Source: Methylophaga pinxianii (GTDB taxonomy: Bacteria; Pseudomonadota; Gammaproteobacteria; Nitrosococcales; Methylophagaceae). From it: a stretch of DNA of 64,000 bases. Below, piece after piece: positions 29,886 to 39,967 of this stretch. Positions within the stretch are counted from its first letter, which is position 1. Each line of letters opens with the position of its first letter. Below the pieces are notes generated by a model. That model was not told where the DNA came from. It saw only the letters and a list, made by a program, of their open reading frames with translations, and searched no databases. The position numbers were made by a program, and so were the translations under genes. Where the stretch lies: NCBI RefSeq assembly GCF_020447225.1, contig NZ_JAJAEO010000186.1, positions 26,906 through 90,905 on the forward strand, written 5' to 3'.

Positions 29886-30989
29886 ATGCAATTTACTGTG
29901 AGCCAAGACATTATTGCCCGTCCCTTACAACTGGTGTGCAGCATCGTTGAACGGCGCTCCACCCTGCCCATTTTGTCCAATATTTTATTACGGTGTCGCG
30001 GCCAACAGTTGACCATGACCAGTACCGACATGGAATTGGAAATGATCGCAACGCTTCCGGTTGCGGTTGAAAAAGAGGGTGAAACCACTGTCTCCGCCCG
30101 CAAGTTACTGGATATCGTGCGGGCCCTGCCCGCCAATGCCACTATCAGCTTTCAGGCTGAAGATAACAAGTCATTGGTTCGGGCAGGTAAAAGCCGTTTC
30201 TCTCTCGCCACACTGCCGGCGACCGACTTCCCGGAAAGTGAAGGTGCAAACTACATAGACCAACTTACGGTTCCCCAATCTGCTTTAAAAGATTTACTGG
30301 ATGAAACCAGTTTTGCCATGGCCAGCCAGGACGTGCGTTATTACCTTAATGGTTTGTTACTGGAGCGTGAGGGAAATACTTTGCGTGCGGTGGCAACAGA
30401 TGGTCATCGACTGGCACTCGGCAGCATTGAAACGGCTGAAAAAACCAATGAGAAGCATAGTGTTATCGTACCGCGTAAAGCCATATTGGAACTGGGTCGT
30501 CTATTAGGTGATGTCGCTGATAATGTGACACTGGCCATCAGTCCACAGCAGTTGAAAGTCGAATTGCCGGATATGCATTTCACTTCCAAGCTGATTGATG
30601 GGCAATTTCCGAACTATGAACGTGTTCTGCCCGTCGGTGGAGACAAAGAAGTCATTGCCGAACGAGATGAGCTCAAACAGGCTTTATCCCGCGCCTCGAT
30701 TCTGGCCAATGACAAACATCGCAGCGTGAAATTGAACCTCAGCACTAACCTGCTCAAAGCGACCGTCACTAATCAGGAGCAGGAATCTGCCGAGGAAGAA
30801 CTGGCAGTAGAATACAGTGGTCCTGATTTAGAAATCGCTTTTAATAATGCTTATCTGCTGGATCTGCTCAATGCGATTCCGGACAACAAAGTCAAACTAC
30901 TATTTACTGATGAGAACAGCAGCGCATTGATTACACCAAACGATGCGAAATTCACCCGTCAGTATGTCGTTATGCCCATGCGCTTATAA
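29886..30989 (+). CDS. dnaN: DNA polymerase III sliding clamp (beta subunit)
   Basis: Ring-shaped processivity factor of replication. It has 367 residues and three clamp domains. It starts MQFTVSQDIIARPLQLVCSI, carries TLPILSNILL and GQFPNYERVLP, and ends RQYVVMPMRL, as is standard. It follows dnaA by 14 bases. A terminator comes directly after it, so recF and gyrB are not in this operon, unlike the common dnaA-dnaN-recF-gyrB arrangement. Confidence 0.99.
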   Translation: MQFTVSQDIIARPLQLVCSIVERRSTLPILSNILLRCRGQQLTMTSTDMELEMIATLPVAVEKEGETTVSARKLLDIVRALPANATISFQAEDNKSLVRAGKSRFSLATLPATDFPESEGANYIDQLTVPQSALKDLLDETSFAMASQDVRYYLNGLLLEREGNTLRAVATDGHRLALGSIETAEKTNEKHSVIVPRKAILELGRLLGDVADNVTLAISPQQLKVELPDMHFTSKLIDGQFPNYERVLPVGGDKEVIAERDELKQALSRASILANDKHRSVKLNLSTNLLKATVTNQEQESAEEELAVEYSGPDLEIAFNNAYLLDLLNAIPDNKVKLLFTDENSSALITPNDAKFTRQYVVMPMRL

Positions 30990-30992
30990 CAA

Positions 30993-31021
30993 AAAAAACA
31001 GCGCTCTGAGCGCTGTTTTTT
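30993..31021. terminator. Bidirectional terminator between dnaN and hemY
   Basis: AAAAAACAGCGCT, 3-base loop, AGCGCTGTTTTTT. The A-run and T-run flank a 7-bp GC-rich stem, so it can serve both dnaN (plus) and the hemCDXY operon (minus). Confidence 0.93.
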
Positions 31022-31034
31022 ATTCCCTCTGACT

Positions 31035-32240
31035 TTAAGAAATCAGTTTATTGGGAGTATTCTGCAGCATCAGGTCCAGGCCCTGCTTGTATATATTCGC
31101 CGCAGCATCACGCTTGTCCTGTGCCATCAAAACCTCCGCCAGCGCCTGATAGGTTTCACCGCGAGGACCGTGCTCAATACTGGCTCGCAAATAGGCTTCG
31201 GCTTTGGCCCACAATTTATTGGCCTGTGCCAGCCTTCCCAGCGTCAATAGTAACCAGGGATTTTCTTCGTGCTGTTTTAGCCATTTTTCTGCCGTTGCCA
31301 AGCGCTTTAACAAACCGCCCTGCAGAATTTTGCCGTATTGATAAATCAGCGCATCGCTCCAGTTTTTACGTAAATACTCTTCGATTAATACCATTGCCTG
31401 CTGCTGCTCACCTTGTAATAACAGACCATTGATATAGGTTTTCAATACGTGTTCAGACTGTCTTATTTTCGCTGGAGATTGTAACCATATCTGCTCCATT
31501 CGCTGCCATTCATGACGAATCAACGCATTTTGCAGTTGCCCTACAGTGGCTTCAGCTGAGAGTGCATTGGCAGAACTGGCGTCCAATACATGGCGTTTTC
31601 GCAAATCCGGTAATACTGATTGCACTTCCTGCCATTGATCGGTTTCCTGGTACAACTGTTGCAGCAGCTGTAATACATAGGGATGTTTCGGGGCGACTTC
31701 ACGCAGATGCTGTAATGTAGCCAAAGCCTGTTCTTTTTGTCCTGCTGAAAGCTGCAACTCTGCCTGCACTACACCCACTGCAATATCAGCACTCGGCGTG
31801 GTTTCATGCGCTAATTTTAAATAGGAATCACGACGATCCGGTGCCTGTTGTTTCTGCGCAGCACGGGCTGCGGCCAAGTAGTGCAAAAGTGGGGTTTCGC
31901 TATTCCCGGCGTGACGCAGTAATAATCGTTCAGCTTCCGCCCAGCGGCCTTCTTCAAGGGTAATCAATCCCTTCGTCAATGCTTGGGTAGCATGTTTATG
32001 GCGCTGATTTTCCTGCCATTGGGACAATCGGTTTGGCGTATTTTTGATGATGGAAAGACTGCGTAATGTCATATAAACCAATAACAACAGAATCAGCCAG
32101 CCAGCTGTAAACACAATTAGTGACGTTTCTAATGTCCACTGACCGTATTGCACCAACACAAAGCCGGGTTCAAAATCAGCCAGCCAGACGAACACCCCAC
32201 CTAAGGCCAACGCTACTGCAATAATAATCAGCCATTTCAT
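31035..32240 (-). CDS. hemY: HemY-type membrane TPR protein
   Basis: A 401-residue protein with two N-terminal membrane helices (about residues 2-22 and 38-60) and a TPR-like helical remainder (WAEAERLLLRHAG, DALIYQYGKILQGG, AKAEAYLRASIEHGPRGETYQALAEV in parts). This is the proteobacterial HemY of the hemCDXY operon, not the Gram-positive protoporphyrinogen oxidase of the same name. Its role in late heme synthesis is not well defined. It overlaps hemX by four bases. Confidence 0.93.
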   Translation of the reverse strand: MKWLIIIAVALALGGVFVWLADFEPGFVLVQYGQWTLETSLIVFTAGWLILLLLVYMTLRSLSIIKNTPNRLSQWQENQRHKHATQALTKGLITLEEGRWAEAERLLLRHAGNSETPLLHYLAAARAAQKQQAPDRRDSYLKLAHETTPSADIAVGVVQAELQLSAGQKEQALATLQHLREVAPKHPYVLQLLQQLYQETDQWQEVQSVLPDLRKRHVLDASSANALSAEATVGQLQNALIRHEWQRMEQIWLQSPAKIRQSEHVLKTYINGLLLQGEQQQAMVLIEEYLRKNWSDALIYQYGKILQGGLLKRLATAEKWLKQHEENPWLLLTLGRLAQANKLWAKAEAYLRASIEHGPRGETYQALAEVLMAQDKRDAAANIYKQGLDLMLQNTPNKLIS

Positions 32241-33271
32241 GGTTCAAATCCTTTCAACCAGCGTAACGATCCTGAAATATCGGGTGTTTCAATACTGATG
32301 GCCTGATTCTGCATGGCTTGTAAACTTTCCAGCATGGCATCGCGATGATCGCCAACAAAATATTGTTCCAGCCAATTACTGGCAGACTGCAGGCTCTGTT
32401 CAAACATACGCTGATTACCTGAGAGTGCTGCAAAACGAGCGGATTCCAGTTGTAAACGCAGATTTTGATAGAGGAAATAGCGTTGCTCGGGCATTAATAC
32501 GGCAGCCGGGGCATCTTCTTGCTGACGAATGACCACCAGAGAGCGTATTTGCGTCCAAATGTCAGAAATCATCTTGCGCCACGCAGATTGCGCGGTTTCA
32601 GCTGCTTCAGGTTCGTTATAAAAAGATTGTTTGGGACCAGTCACGACCCGAAGCTTATCAATAGAACCAATCAAACCCAGCATATCCGCGGCAATGCCAG
32701 CTACATCTGTTTCTCCTGCCGCTTGCAGTGCCAATTCTTCTTCCGCGATCAGCTCTCGTAATGGCTGCATACGGTAATCACCCACTTCACTAATCTGTTG
32801 ATCAGCCAGAGATAAAGCAAGCACCGCACCTTGTATATCATTCGCCAGCAAAGCCCGCTGATTGGCGAGATTGAGCAAGTATTGAATTTCCGCCAGCGCC
32901 CACTCAAGTTCAATTTCTTCTGTGCTTAGTGGCGACTGATTTTGCAATTTGGTGAGTACATCACCTTGTTCAAGTTGTGTTTGTTTAATTGCTGAAAGCT
33001 GGCTGTTTAACTCACGTTGCCGGTTGCTCAGTTGGGAAATATTGGTTTCGAGCTCCGCTAATTCACCAAGCCGGCTTTCTATCGTGGTTAACTGCGGTTG
33101 CTGCTGCAACACCAACCAAAGTGCAGCCGCACCAGGCAAAACAATCACTATCGCTACAATCATCAGAACCACGTACTGCCAGGAAAAGGCCTTTTTTGTC
33201 GTCTTTACTGATGGTTTGTCGCTTTTTTTAGCTGGTTTTTCTACCTGCTCAGATTTGCTGTTAGGCTCCAT
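32237..33271 (-). CDS. hemX: HemX-type membrane protein
   Basis: 345 residues from the ATG at 33271, which overlaps the end of hemD by 11 bases; a longer version from 33322 would lie mostly inside hemD. It has a Lys/Ser-rich cytoplasmic head, one membrane helix (VVLMIVAIVIVLPGAAALWLV in parts, about residues 33-53), a coiled coil and a helical periplasmic domain (ELEWALAEIQYLLNLANQR). Often labelled uroporphyrinogen-III C-methyltransferase, but it contains no methyltransferase domain. Role in heme synthesis or assembly unclear. Confidence 0.92.
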   Translation of the reverse strand: MEPNSKSEQVEKPAKKSDKPSVKTTKKAFSWQYVVLMIVAIVIVLPGAAALWLVLQQQPQLTTIESRLGELAELETNISQLSNRQRELNSQLSAIKQTQLEQGDVLTKLQNQSPLSTEEIELEWALAEIQYLLNLANQRALLANDIQGAVLALSLADQQISEVGDYRMQPLRELIAEEELALQAAGETDVAGIAADMLGLIGSIDKLRVVTGPKQSFYNEPEAAETAQSAWRKMISDIWTQIRSLVVIRQQEDAPAAVLMPEQRYFLYQNLRLQLESARFAALSGNQRMFEQSLQSASNWLEQYFVGDHRDAMLESLQAMQNQAISIETPDISGSLRWLKGFEP

Positions 33272-34025
33272 GTTCTGATCCCATTTCAATAAGTCGCTGA
33301 ATGATTGCGCCATCACTGGCATCTAGACTGACATGCACCTGCTTGAATCCTTGTTCAACAGCAAATGCCTTGATTCGTTCACTGACCACCAGCAAAGGTT
33401 TTTGCAAAATGTGCGGGCAGTCCACTGATAATAAACTTAACAGGTTCGTGACACCATTGGCACTGGTTGCCGTGAGCCAATCGGCTGAACAGGCTTGTTG
33501 TTTAAGTTCAGCCGATACAGATGGCAGTTGTCGGCGATACACTTCAAGATACTTAATAGTAGCACCTCTGGCTCGCAAGGTATCTGCCATCAGCTCACGT
33601 CCGCCCTCTCCCCGCACAATAACGACCTGCTGCTGGTCCATTTGTTGCCATTCGGGTAATTGCAGCAGGCCTTCACTGCCATTAGACAATTCAGGCTGCA
33701 AAGCAACCTTCAATCCATGTTCTCGCATTGCTTGCGCGGTTCCCTCACCCGCTGCGGCCAGCTTGATATGTACAGGCAACGGTTGTGCATAGGCTTGCAG
33801 GAAGTACTCCACCGCATTCCGACTGACAAAAACCAGCCAATGTGTTTGTTGCGGATTCCATGCAGCAAGTTGCTCAAAACTGGTAGGGCTAATTTCAATG
33901 ACTGGAAACAATAGTGCTTCACCACCCTGTTGCTCAATGAGGTCAACCAAACCAGCCGCTTGGCGAATCGGTCGTGTGACTAAAATTTTCAAGCCATTCA
34001 ACGGATGCTCACGCACCATAAACAT
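33261..34025 (-). CDS. hemD: Uroporphyrinogen-III synthase
   Basis: Closes and flips ring D of hydroxymethylbilane to make uroporphyrinogen III. It has 254 residues with the weakly conserved two-lobe fold: [20 protein letters not shown] at the start, [10 protein letters not shown], the [17 protein letters not shown] block and [14 protein letters not shown]. Start at 34025 or, equally possible, the ATG at 34019. It overlaps hemC by up to 17 bases and hemX by 11, so it is translationally coupled on both sides. Confidence 0.94.
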   Translation of the reverse strand: MFMVREHPLNGLKILVTRPIRQAAGLVDLIEQQGGEALLFPVIEISPTSFEQLAAWNPQQTHWLVFVSRNAVEYFLQAYAQPLPVHIKLAAAGEGTAQAMREHGLKVALQPELSNGSEGLLQLPEWQQMDQQQVVIVRGEGGRELMADTLRARGATIKYLEVYRRQLPSVSAELKQQACSADWLTATSANGVTNLLSLLSVDCPHILQKPLLVVSERIKAFAVEQGFKQVHVSLDASDGAIIQRLIEMGSEHGA

Positions 34026-34938
34026 CGGCCAGAATTTTGTCAGCGCCCTGGCTTAATAACATTTCGCCCAGCGTTAAGCCAAGTTGTTCGGCTTCACTGG
34101 CCTTGCCACGAATTTCCTGTTGCAGCATTTCGGTACCATCAGGACGTCCAACCAGCCCGCGCAACCAGATATCATCGCCATTTAACATGGCATATCCACC
34201 AATTGGTACCTGGCAGCCGCCTTTCAAACGTCGATTCAGGGCCCGTTCCGCCTTCACCGTAATAGATGTGAACTCACAGTTGAGTGGGGCAATTAATGCA
34301 TTCATTTCAGCATCATTGATACGCGTTTCAATACCCAGCGCGCCTTGTCCAATAGCAGGCAGACTTTGCTCAGGCGTTAAAGCGCTGCGAATACGCTTAT
34401 CAAACCCTAACCTTTCCAACCCTGCTTTGGCCAGAATAATCGCATCAAAATGTCCCGCATCCAGTTTGGCAAGACGGGTGTTCACATTACCGCGTAACGG
34501 CACAATATTAAGATCTGGTCGATAGTGACGCAGTTGACACTCGCGACGCAAACTGGACGTACCAACGGTAGCGCCTTGGGGTAAATCATCGACATTTTCA
34601 AAATGATTGGAGACAAACGCATCATGCGGATCATGTCGTTCACAAATTACCGGCAAGTGCAGCCCTTCAGGAAATTCGACCGGCACGTCCTTCATTGAAT
34701 GTACCGCAATATCCGCCTCGCCAGCTAACATGCTTTGTTCAAGCTCTTTAACAAACAAGCCCTTGCCACCCACTTTAGCTAATGGCGTGTCGAGAATAAT
34801 ATCGCCCTGAGTTTTGATACGGACCAGTTCAATATTTAAATGGGGATCCAGAGCCAGCAGACTGTCACGAACAAATTCGGCCTGCCAGATGGCAAGTGGG
34901 CTGCGACGGGTAGCGATACGAACGGTACGTTGACTCAT
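34009..34938 (-). CDS. hemC: Porphobilinogen deaminase (hydroxymethylbilane synthase)
   Basis: Polymerises four porphobilinogens into hydroxymethylbilane. It has 309 residues from the ATG at 34938; a GTG at 34947 would add three. Motifs: [17 protein letters not shown] at the N-terminus, [22 protein letters not shown], and the dipyrromethane-cofactor cysteine in [12 protein letters not shown], which falls at residue 242 exactly as in E. coli. First gene of hemCDXY, divergent from argH with a 118-base gap. Confidence 0.98.
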   Translation of the reverse strand: MSQRTVRIATRRSPLAIWQAEFVRDSLLALDPHLNIELVRIKTQGDIILDTPLAKVGGKGLFVKELEQSMLAGEADIAVHSMKDVPVEFPEGLHLPVICERHDPHDAFVSNHFENVDDLPQGATVGTSSLRRECQLRHYRPDLNIVPLRGNVNTRLAKLDAGHFDAIILAKAGLERLGFDKRIRSALTPEQSLPAIGQGALGIETRINDAEMNALIAPLNCEFTSITVKAERALNRRLKGGCQVPIGGYAMLNGDDIWLRGLVGRPDGTEMLQQEIRGKASEAEQLGLTLGEMLLSQGADKILADVYGA

Positions 34939-35056
34939 GAAACTCACACCAATGATTTATTGAAAGTGACATCGATTCTAACATTTTCCCCTGCGGATCC
35001 ACGAACAGCCGCGTTATAATGCCGACTTTTATTGCCAGCAATTACAGGCCCGTGCC

Positions 35057-36439
35057 ATGACCGCATCCGACAAAAAGCTTTCTTCTGCTCGTCTCACACA
35101 ACCCACCAATAAATTTGTTGAAGAATTTACTGCTTCGGTAATGTTTGATAAACGAATGTATCGGCAGGATATCCAAGGTTCAATCGCGCATGCCACCATG
35201 CTGTGCAAAGTAGCGGTATTAACAGAAAGCGAACGTGATCAAATCATCACCGGCTTACAGCAGATCGAAAGTGAAATCGATAACGATCAGTTTGAATGGT
35301 CGGTTGCACAGGAAGATGTGCATATGAATATCGAATCCCGATTGATCAAACTGATTGGCGAAGTGGGTAAAAAATTGCACACCGGCCGCTCTCGTAATGA
35401 TCAGGTCGCCACCGATGTGCGGTTATATCTGCGCGATATGATTGTGCCTATCCGTAGCGAGTTGCAACGCCTGCGTTCCACGCTGCTGGATGTGGCTGAA
35501 CGTGAATTCGCTACCATCATGCCCGGCTTTACTCATTTGCAAACGGCCCAACCGGTGACCTTCGGTCATCATATGCTGGCCTGGTTTGAGATGCTTAGCC
35601 GTGATCTGGAGCGTCTCGATGATTGCAGCAAACGGGTTAACAGTTTGCCGTTAGGCGCAGCGGCGCTGGCTGGAACTACCTTTCCGATTGATCGTGAATA
35701 CACTGCCGAATTACTGGGTTTTGAGCGTATTTGTCGCAACTCGCTGGATGCCGTCAGTGATCGTGATTTTGCCATCGAATTTAACAGTTTCGCCTCGTTA
35801 TTAATGATGCATTTGTCGCGCTTTTCCGAGGAGCTGATTATATGGTCCTCGGCTCAGTTTGATTTTGTCGATTTGGGTGATGCGTTTTGCACCGGTTCGT
35901 CGATCATGCCGCAAAAGAAAAATCCCGATGTGCCCGAGCTGGTACGGGGTAAAACCAGCAGGGTCTATGGCAACCTGTTTAATCTGCTGACATTGATGAA
36001 AAACCAGCCTCTGGCTTACAACAAGGATAACCAGGAAGATAAGGAACCGCTGTTCGATACCATTGATACCTTACTCGGTTCATTGCGAGTTTATGCTGAT
36101 ATGCTGGGTGTGATTACCGTTAAGAAAGACAATATGCGTCTGGCTGCTCTAAAAGGTTATGCCACGGCAACCGATCTGGCTGACTATCTGGTACGCAAAG
36201 GCGTAGCTTTCCGTGATGCACATGAAGTGGTGGGCTTATCCGTAGCCTATGCGATTAAACATCAAAAAGATCTGTCCGCCCTGACACTGCAAGAACTACA
36301 GCAATTCAGTGATCAGATCGGCGATGATGTGTTTGCTGTGCTTACACTTGAGGGATCCGTGGCGGCACGCAACCATCTGGGAGGCACAGCGCCTGAGCAA
36401 GTTAAAAAAGCCATTCAAATCGCGCGCAGTGAACTATAG
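35057..36439 (+). CDS. argH: Argininosuccinate lyase
   Basis: Last step of arginine synthesis: splits argininosuccinate into arginine and fumarate. It has 460 residues. The fumarase/aspartase superfamily signature [12 protein letters not shown] is at about residues 280-291. [13 protein letters not shown] and [16 protein letters not shown] are both present. Divergent from hemC. Complete and ordinary. Confidence 0.98.
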   Translation: MTASDKKLSSARLTQPTNKFVEEFTASVMFDKRMYRQDIQGSIAHATMLCKVAVLTESERDQIITGLQQIESEIDNDQFEWSVAQEDVHMNIESRLIKLIGEVGKKLHTGRSRNDQVATDVRLYLRDMIVPIRSELQRLRSTLLDVAEREFATIMPGFTHLQTAQPVTFGHHMLAWFEMLSRDLERLDDCSKRVNSLPLGAAALAGTTFPIDREYTAELLGFERICRNSLDAVSDRDFAIEFNSFASLLMMHLSRFSEELIIWSSAQFDFVDLGDAFCTGSSIMPQKKNPDVPELVRGKTSRVYGNLFNLLTLMKNQPLAYNKDNQEDKEPLFDTIDTLLGSLRVYADMLGVITVKKDNMRLAALKGYATATDLADYLVRKGVAFRDAHEVVGLSVAYAIKHQKDLSALTLQELQQFSDQIGDDVFAVLTLEGSVAARNHLGGTAPEQVKKAIQIARSEL

Positions 36440-36536
36440 TTAATCTATTTTTTGTTATTTTCCCGACTGAATACAGCGTTTTGACAAGCTGTTTCGGCTA
36501 GTTTTTGCTTCATAATTCTCTGGTGCCACAGTACAG

Positions 36537-37844
36537 ATGGCTTCATTAAAATCAATTATATTCGCGCTGATTGAACTGGCGAAACGCTGGCCAGGACTCA
36601 TTGCGGCGATTGGGTTTGTTTCAGGTGTGGCCAGTTATTTCCTGGTGGAGCGTAAAGAATCGCTGGCCCAGGTCATTGCTGTTCTGATGCTGGTCAGCTG
36701 GGTATTTCTGGTACTGGAAAACTGGTTGCGCCAAAGCTTTAAAAACCGCTTTGGACTCAATATTCCTCCTGCACTGATGCACTACGTCACTCAACTGGTC
36801 CATCAGGAAAGTCTGTTTTTTGCGTTACCGTTTTTTCTTGCAGTCACTACCTGGAATCACACCCAGGCCGGTTTTACCGCTTTATTAATCTTATGTGCAT
36901 CCGTTTCAGTCATTGATCCCCTGTATTACAAACAGCTTGCTCCACGACGTTCGCTGTTTGTTATTTTTCATGCACTGGCTTTGTTTGCAGTATTACTGGT
37001 AGCTCTGCCGATATTACTGCAACTGACGACTGGACAAAGTCTGGCTATTGCATTGATTGCTTCTCTGCTTTTCAGCTTACCCAGCCTGGTAAAATTTGTC
37101 GTCAATGGCCATTGGTGGCGCCGTCCTTTAATGGCACTCATGTTGACAGCTTTGGCTGCTGGCTTGTGGCAAGTCCCCAGCTTGGTACCTCCCGCAGCTT
37201 TACGATTAACCGAATTCAATTTGGTTCAGCAAGTAGATCGTGAACAACGCACACACAGTATCCACATTGATCGTATTGATGTGCAGTCACTGCAACGAGA
37301 TGGCATATATGCCTGGACAGCTATCCGCGCTCCTCGTGGCTTGCAGGAAAAAATTCATCATCTATGGTTTCATAATGGCAAACAGGTTGATCAAATTACG
37401 CTGAATATCGAAGGCGGCAGCGAACAAGGCTATCGGGCCTGGACGCAGAAATTGAATTTCCCCAAAGATCCCCAAGGGAAATGGCAGGTAAAAGTCGTCA
37501 CCGACTCCGGGCAGCTTATCGGGATCAAACGCTTTACGGTGGTTGCCAGCATCAAAGAAAAAGAAAGTCTGTTTGAGCGTCTTAAAACACCTTTTCTTCA
37601 GGAATCAACCGAAAATCAGGAAATCACGGAGGAACCCGCCGCTCCTCTAGAGTCGGAACAAGAAAGCCTATATGAGCGTCTAGCACCGCAGTTTATTCAG
37701 GAGATGAGCGGAAGTCCGAAAAATTCTGAAGAACCGAAAAGTATTCAACAACTGGAGAGTACTGAAATACAGAAGAACGCTGAAGACCCTCAAGCCACCG
37801 AAGAACTAAAGCACACTGAAGGACAAGAAAACGCTGAACAATAA
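36537..37844 (+). CDS. DUF5924/DUF2914 membrane protein
   Basis: 435 residues, function unknown. The N-terminal half (about 1-225) has seven or so membrane helices. The second part (about 245-345) is a DUF2914-type domain with the typical IYAWTAIRAPRGLQEKIHHLW (in parts), GGSEQGYRAW and DPQGKWQVKVVTDSGQLIG. The C-terminal 90 residues are acidic and low-complexity, with an imperfect repeat ESLFERLKTPFLQE / ESLYERLAPQFIQE and many Glu-rich short units. It follows argH by 97 bases on the same strand. Confidence 0.8.
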   Translation: MASLKSIIFALIELAKRWPGLIAAIGFVSGVASYFLVERKESLAQVIAVLMLVSWVFLVLENWLRQSFKNRFGLNIPPALMHYVTQLVHQESLFFALPFFLAVTTWNHTQAGFTALLILCASVSVIDPLYYKQLAPRRSLFVIFHALALFAVLLVALPILLQLTTGQSLAIALIASLLFSLPSLVKFVVNGHWWRRPLMALMLTALAAGLWQVPSLVPPAALRLTEFNLVQQVDREQRTHSIHIDRIDVQSLQRDGIYAWTAIRAPRGLQEKIHHLWFHNGKQVDQITLNIEGGSEQGYRAWTQKLNFPKDPQGKWQVKVVTDSGQLIGIKRFTVVASIKEKESLFERLKTPFLQESTENQEITEEPAAPLESEQESLYERLAPQFIQEMSGSPKNSEEPKSIQQLESTEIQKNAEDPQATEELKHTEGQENAEQ

Positions 37845-38418
37845 ATTAATCTTTTTGTTTGACGCCGAGAAATGAAGCAATGGTTAAAAATACCAGCCAG
37901 TCCACCAGCCTTCTTTCAGCGGTGACGATGAAACCGGATCGATATTAAAAATAGGCGTAAAGATTCAATGCCAGAATAAACAAGTTCATATTGGGACAAT
38001 TTTTAGCGAGAAAATGTCACCAATCACTCTGTTTTGGTGCCACGGTATTGAAAAAGTCAGAAGTTTTCTGTGAATTATTTCAAGTCGAATAACAACTCTT
38101 AAACTCCATTTATCATTTATCTGGAGAGTGGTTTTTAACATAAGATATGAATGCGATAGATTATCGTTGCATTTGTAATTAACAAGTACCGCTTTTACTG
38201 TGCCTTGTTAAAAATGCTTTGAAGTACGACCAGAAAACGCTTTTTTACTTAGTAAGTGCGTTGAGTAAAACCTCACCGATAACGGAATTAAGGCTGATCG
38301 ACAAGAATTAGTGCGCCAGCTGACAAGAATAAATCTCACCCTCAGGAACATAATATCTGCACATGCCGCACCGCCGGGGCATCTTTAAATACCAAGCAGT
38401 TATCCGAGGGGATTCATC
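37845..38418. promoter_or_regulatory. Long upstream region of the exported amidase gene
   Basis: 574 bases without a convincing gene. It probably holds the promoter and operators of the amidase pair. Three GCTTT-type elements are spaced 25 and 23 bases apart (GCTTTTACT at 38191, AAAATGCTTT at 38211, AAAACGCTTT at 38234). This spacing is what an AraC-family protein would use. The assignment is a guess. An imperfect palindrome CGATA-GAT-TATCG lies near 38155-38167. The amidase ribosome site is GAGGGGA at 38407. Confidence 0.35.
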
Positions 38419-39876
38419 ATGACAGAGCATATTTGTACTCCAGGGTGCACACACGGCATCACAGAAGAAAATAAAAAAGACGTGGTAGAAGAATTTGATA
38501 CTGCGCGACGTTCATTTATCCGTAACGCTTTTGTTGGTGGTGGCGCAGCCTCTCTGGGTGCCATGGGCGTGACCATGTCACCAATGAGTTTTGCCGCGGG
38601 CGCTAATACATCCATCAATACCGACGCACCCGGTCAGATGCACTATTACATTCCTGCCATCCCGGAAACGGTGCTATGGGGTTATTTCAGCAAGAACGCC
38701 AAAGCTACCGTTGAAATCGAGTCCGGTGATTTTGTCACAATGGAAACACTCACCCATCATGCGAACGATGATGCAGAACGGATGGTAAAAGGTGACCCCG
38801 GTGCTGAAAGCATTTTTCATTGGGATGCCGAGCGCAAAGGTGTCGATCGACGTGGTATCGGCCCGATGGACGCCAAGATTGGTGCAGGTGGTGGTGCCGG
38901 CGTGCATATCTGTACCGGTCCAGTGCGAATCAAAGGTGCTCAGCCGGGCGATATTCTTGAAGTCCGCATAGTCGATGTGACTCCCAGACCCAGTGGCAAT
39001 CCTGATTACAAAGGTAAGACCTTTGGCAGTAATGCCGCTGCCTGGTGGGGTTTTCATTACGGCGATATGCTTACCGAACCAAAAAAACGTGAAGTCGTTA
39101 CCATCTATGAAGTCGATGCAACGGGCGAGCGTAACTGGGCCAAGGCCGTCTACAACTATCGCTGGACACCACAAACTGACCCCTTCGGCGTGGTGCATCC
39201 CACTATCGACTATCCGGGTGTGCCAGTCGATCACAGCACCATCACCAAGAAGGAAAATATTCTGCGTGATATCCGGATTCCGATCCGGCCACACTTTGGC
39301 ACCATTGGCCTCGCTCCTGCAGAAGCCGATATGGTGAACTCGATTCCACCCAATTATACCGGCGGCAATATCGATAACTGGCGGATTGGCAAAGGTGCGA
39401 AGATTTATTTTCCGGTCGCAGTGGATGGCGGGATGTTCTCGGTAGGGGATCCGCATGCATCACAGGGTGACTCCGAGCTGTGCGGTACCGCCATTGAGTG
39501 TTCATTAACGGGGACTTTCCAGTTTATCCTGCACAAAAAATCTGACCTGCCCGGTACTTCTTTGGCTGAATTGAATTACCCCTTGCTGGAAACCCAGGAT
39601 GACTGGGTGTTACATGGCTTCAGTTATGCCAACTATCTGGCTGAACTGGGTCCCAATGCTCAGGATGATATTTACAATAAATCGTCGGTTGATAAAGCAT
39701 TACGCGATGCCTATCGCAAGATGCGTCACTTTTTAATGACCACTCAGCAGCTGGATGAAGATGAAGCAATATCGCTAATGACGGTGGCAGTCGACTTTGG
39801 TATCACCCAGGTAGTGGATGGCAACTGGGGCGTGCATGCGATCCTGAAAAAATCCATGTTCCCGGCTCGCAGCTAG
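38419..39876 (+). CDS. Tat-exported acetamidase/formamidase family enzyme
   Basis: A 485-residue member of the FmdA/AmdA amidohydrolase family, which releases ammonia from formamide or acetamide. A twin-arginine signal is at residues 29-60: ARRSFIRNAF, then the Gly/Ala-rich stretch ending MSFAAGA, so a periplasmic location is likely. Before it lies an unusual 28-residue head with Cys6, Cys10 and His12 (ICTPGCTHG). Family motifs in order: GVHICTGPV, FGSNAAAWWGFHYGD, HPTIDYPGVPVDH, RPHFGTIGLAP, PPNYTGGNIDNW and GDPHASQGDSELCGTAIE. The next gene carries a second copy of this enzyme domain fused to an AraC regulator. The exact amide is unknown. Confidence 0.88.
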   Translation: MTEHICTPGCTHGITEENKKDVVEEFDTARRSFIRNAFVGGGAASLGAMGVTMSPMSFAAGANTSINTDAPGQMHYYIPAIPETVLWGYFSKNAKATVEIESGDFVTMETLTHHANDDAERMVKGDPGAESIFHWDAERKGVDRRGIGPMDAKIGAGGGAGVHICTGPVRIKGAQPGDILEVRIVDVTPRPSGNPDYKGKTFGSNAAAWWGFHYGDMLTEPKKREVVTIYEVDATGERNWAKAVYNYRWTPQTDPFGVVHPTIDYPGVPVDHSTITKKENILRDIRIPIRPHFGTIGLAPAEADMVNSIPPNYTGGNIDNWRIGKGAKIYFPVAVDGGMFSVGDPHASQGDSELCGTAIECSLTGTFQFILHKKSDLPGTSLAELNYPLLETQDDWVLHGFSYANYLAELGPNAQDDIYNKSSVDKALRDAYRKMRHFLMTTQQLDEDEAISLMTVAVDFGITQVVDGNWGVHAILKKSMFPARS

Positions 39877-39967
39877 GGATTGGTTTATATTCTTCAGACC
39901 CAAGTTAATGGTTATGGCATAACACTTGCGAAAGGATACTTCAGTATTCAAGAAATAAGACACGACC

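Noticed and set aside
38674-39456. Long 260-codon minus-strand frame inside the amidase gene
   Set aside because: It is the mirror of a strongly coding plus-strand gene with all family motifs; its product has no recognisable domain.
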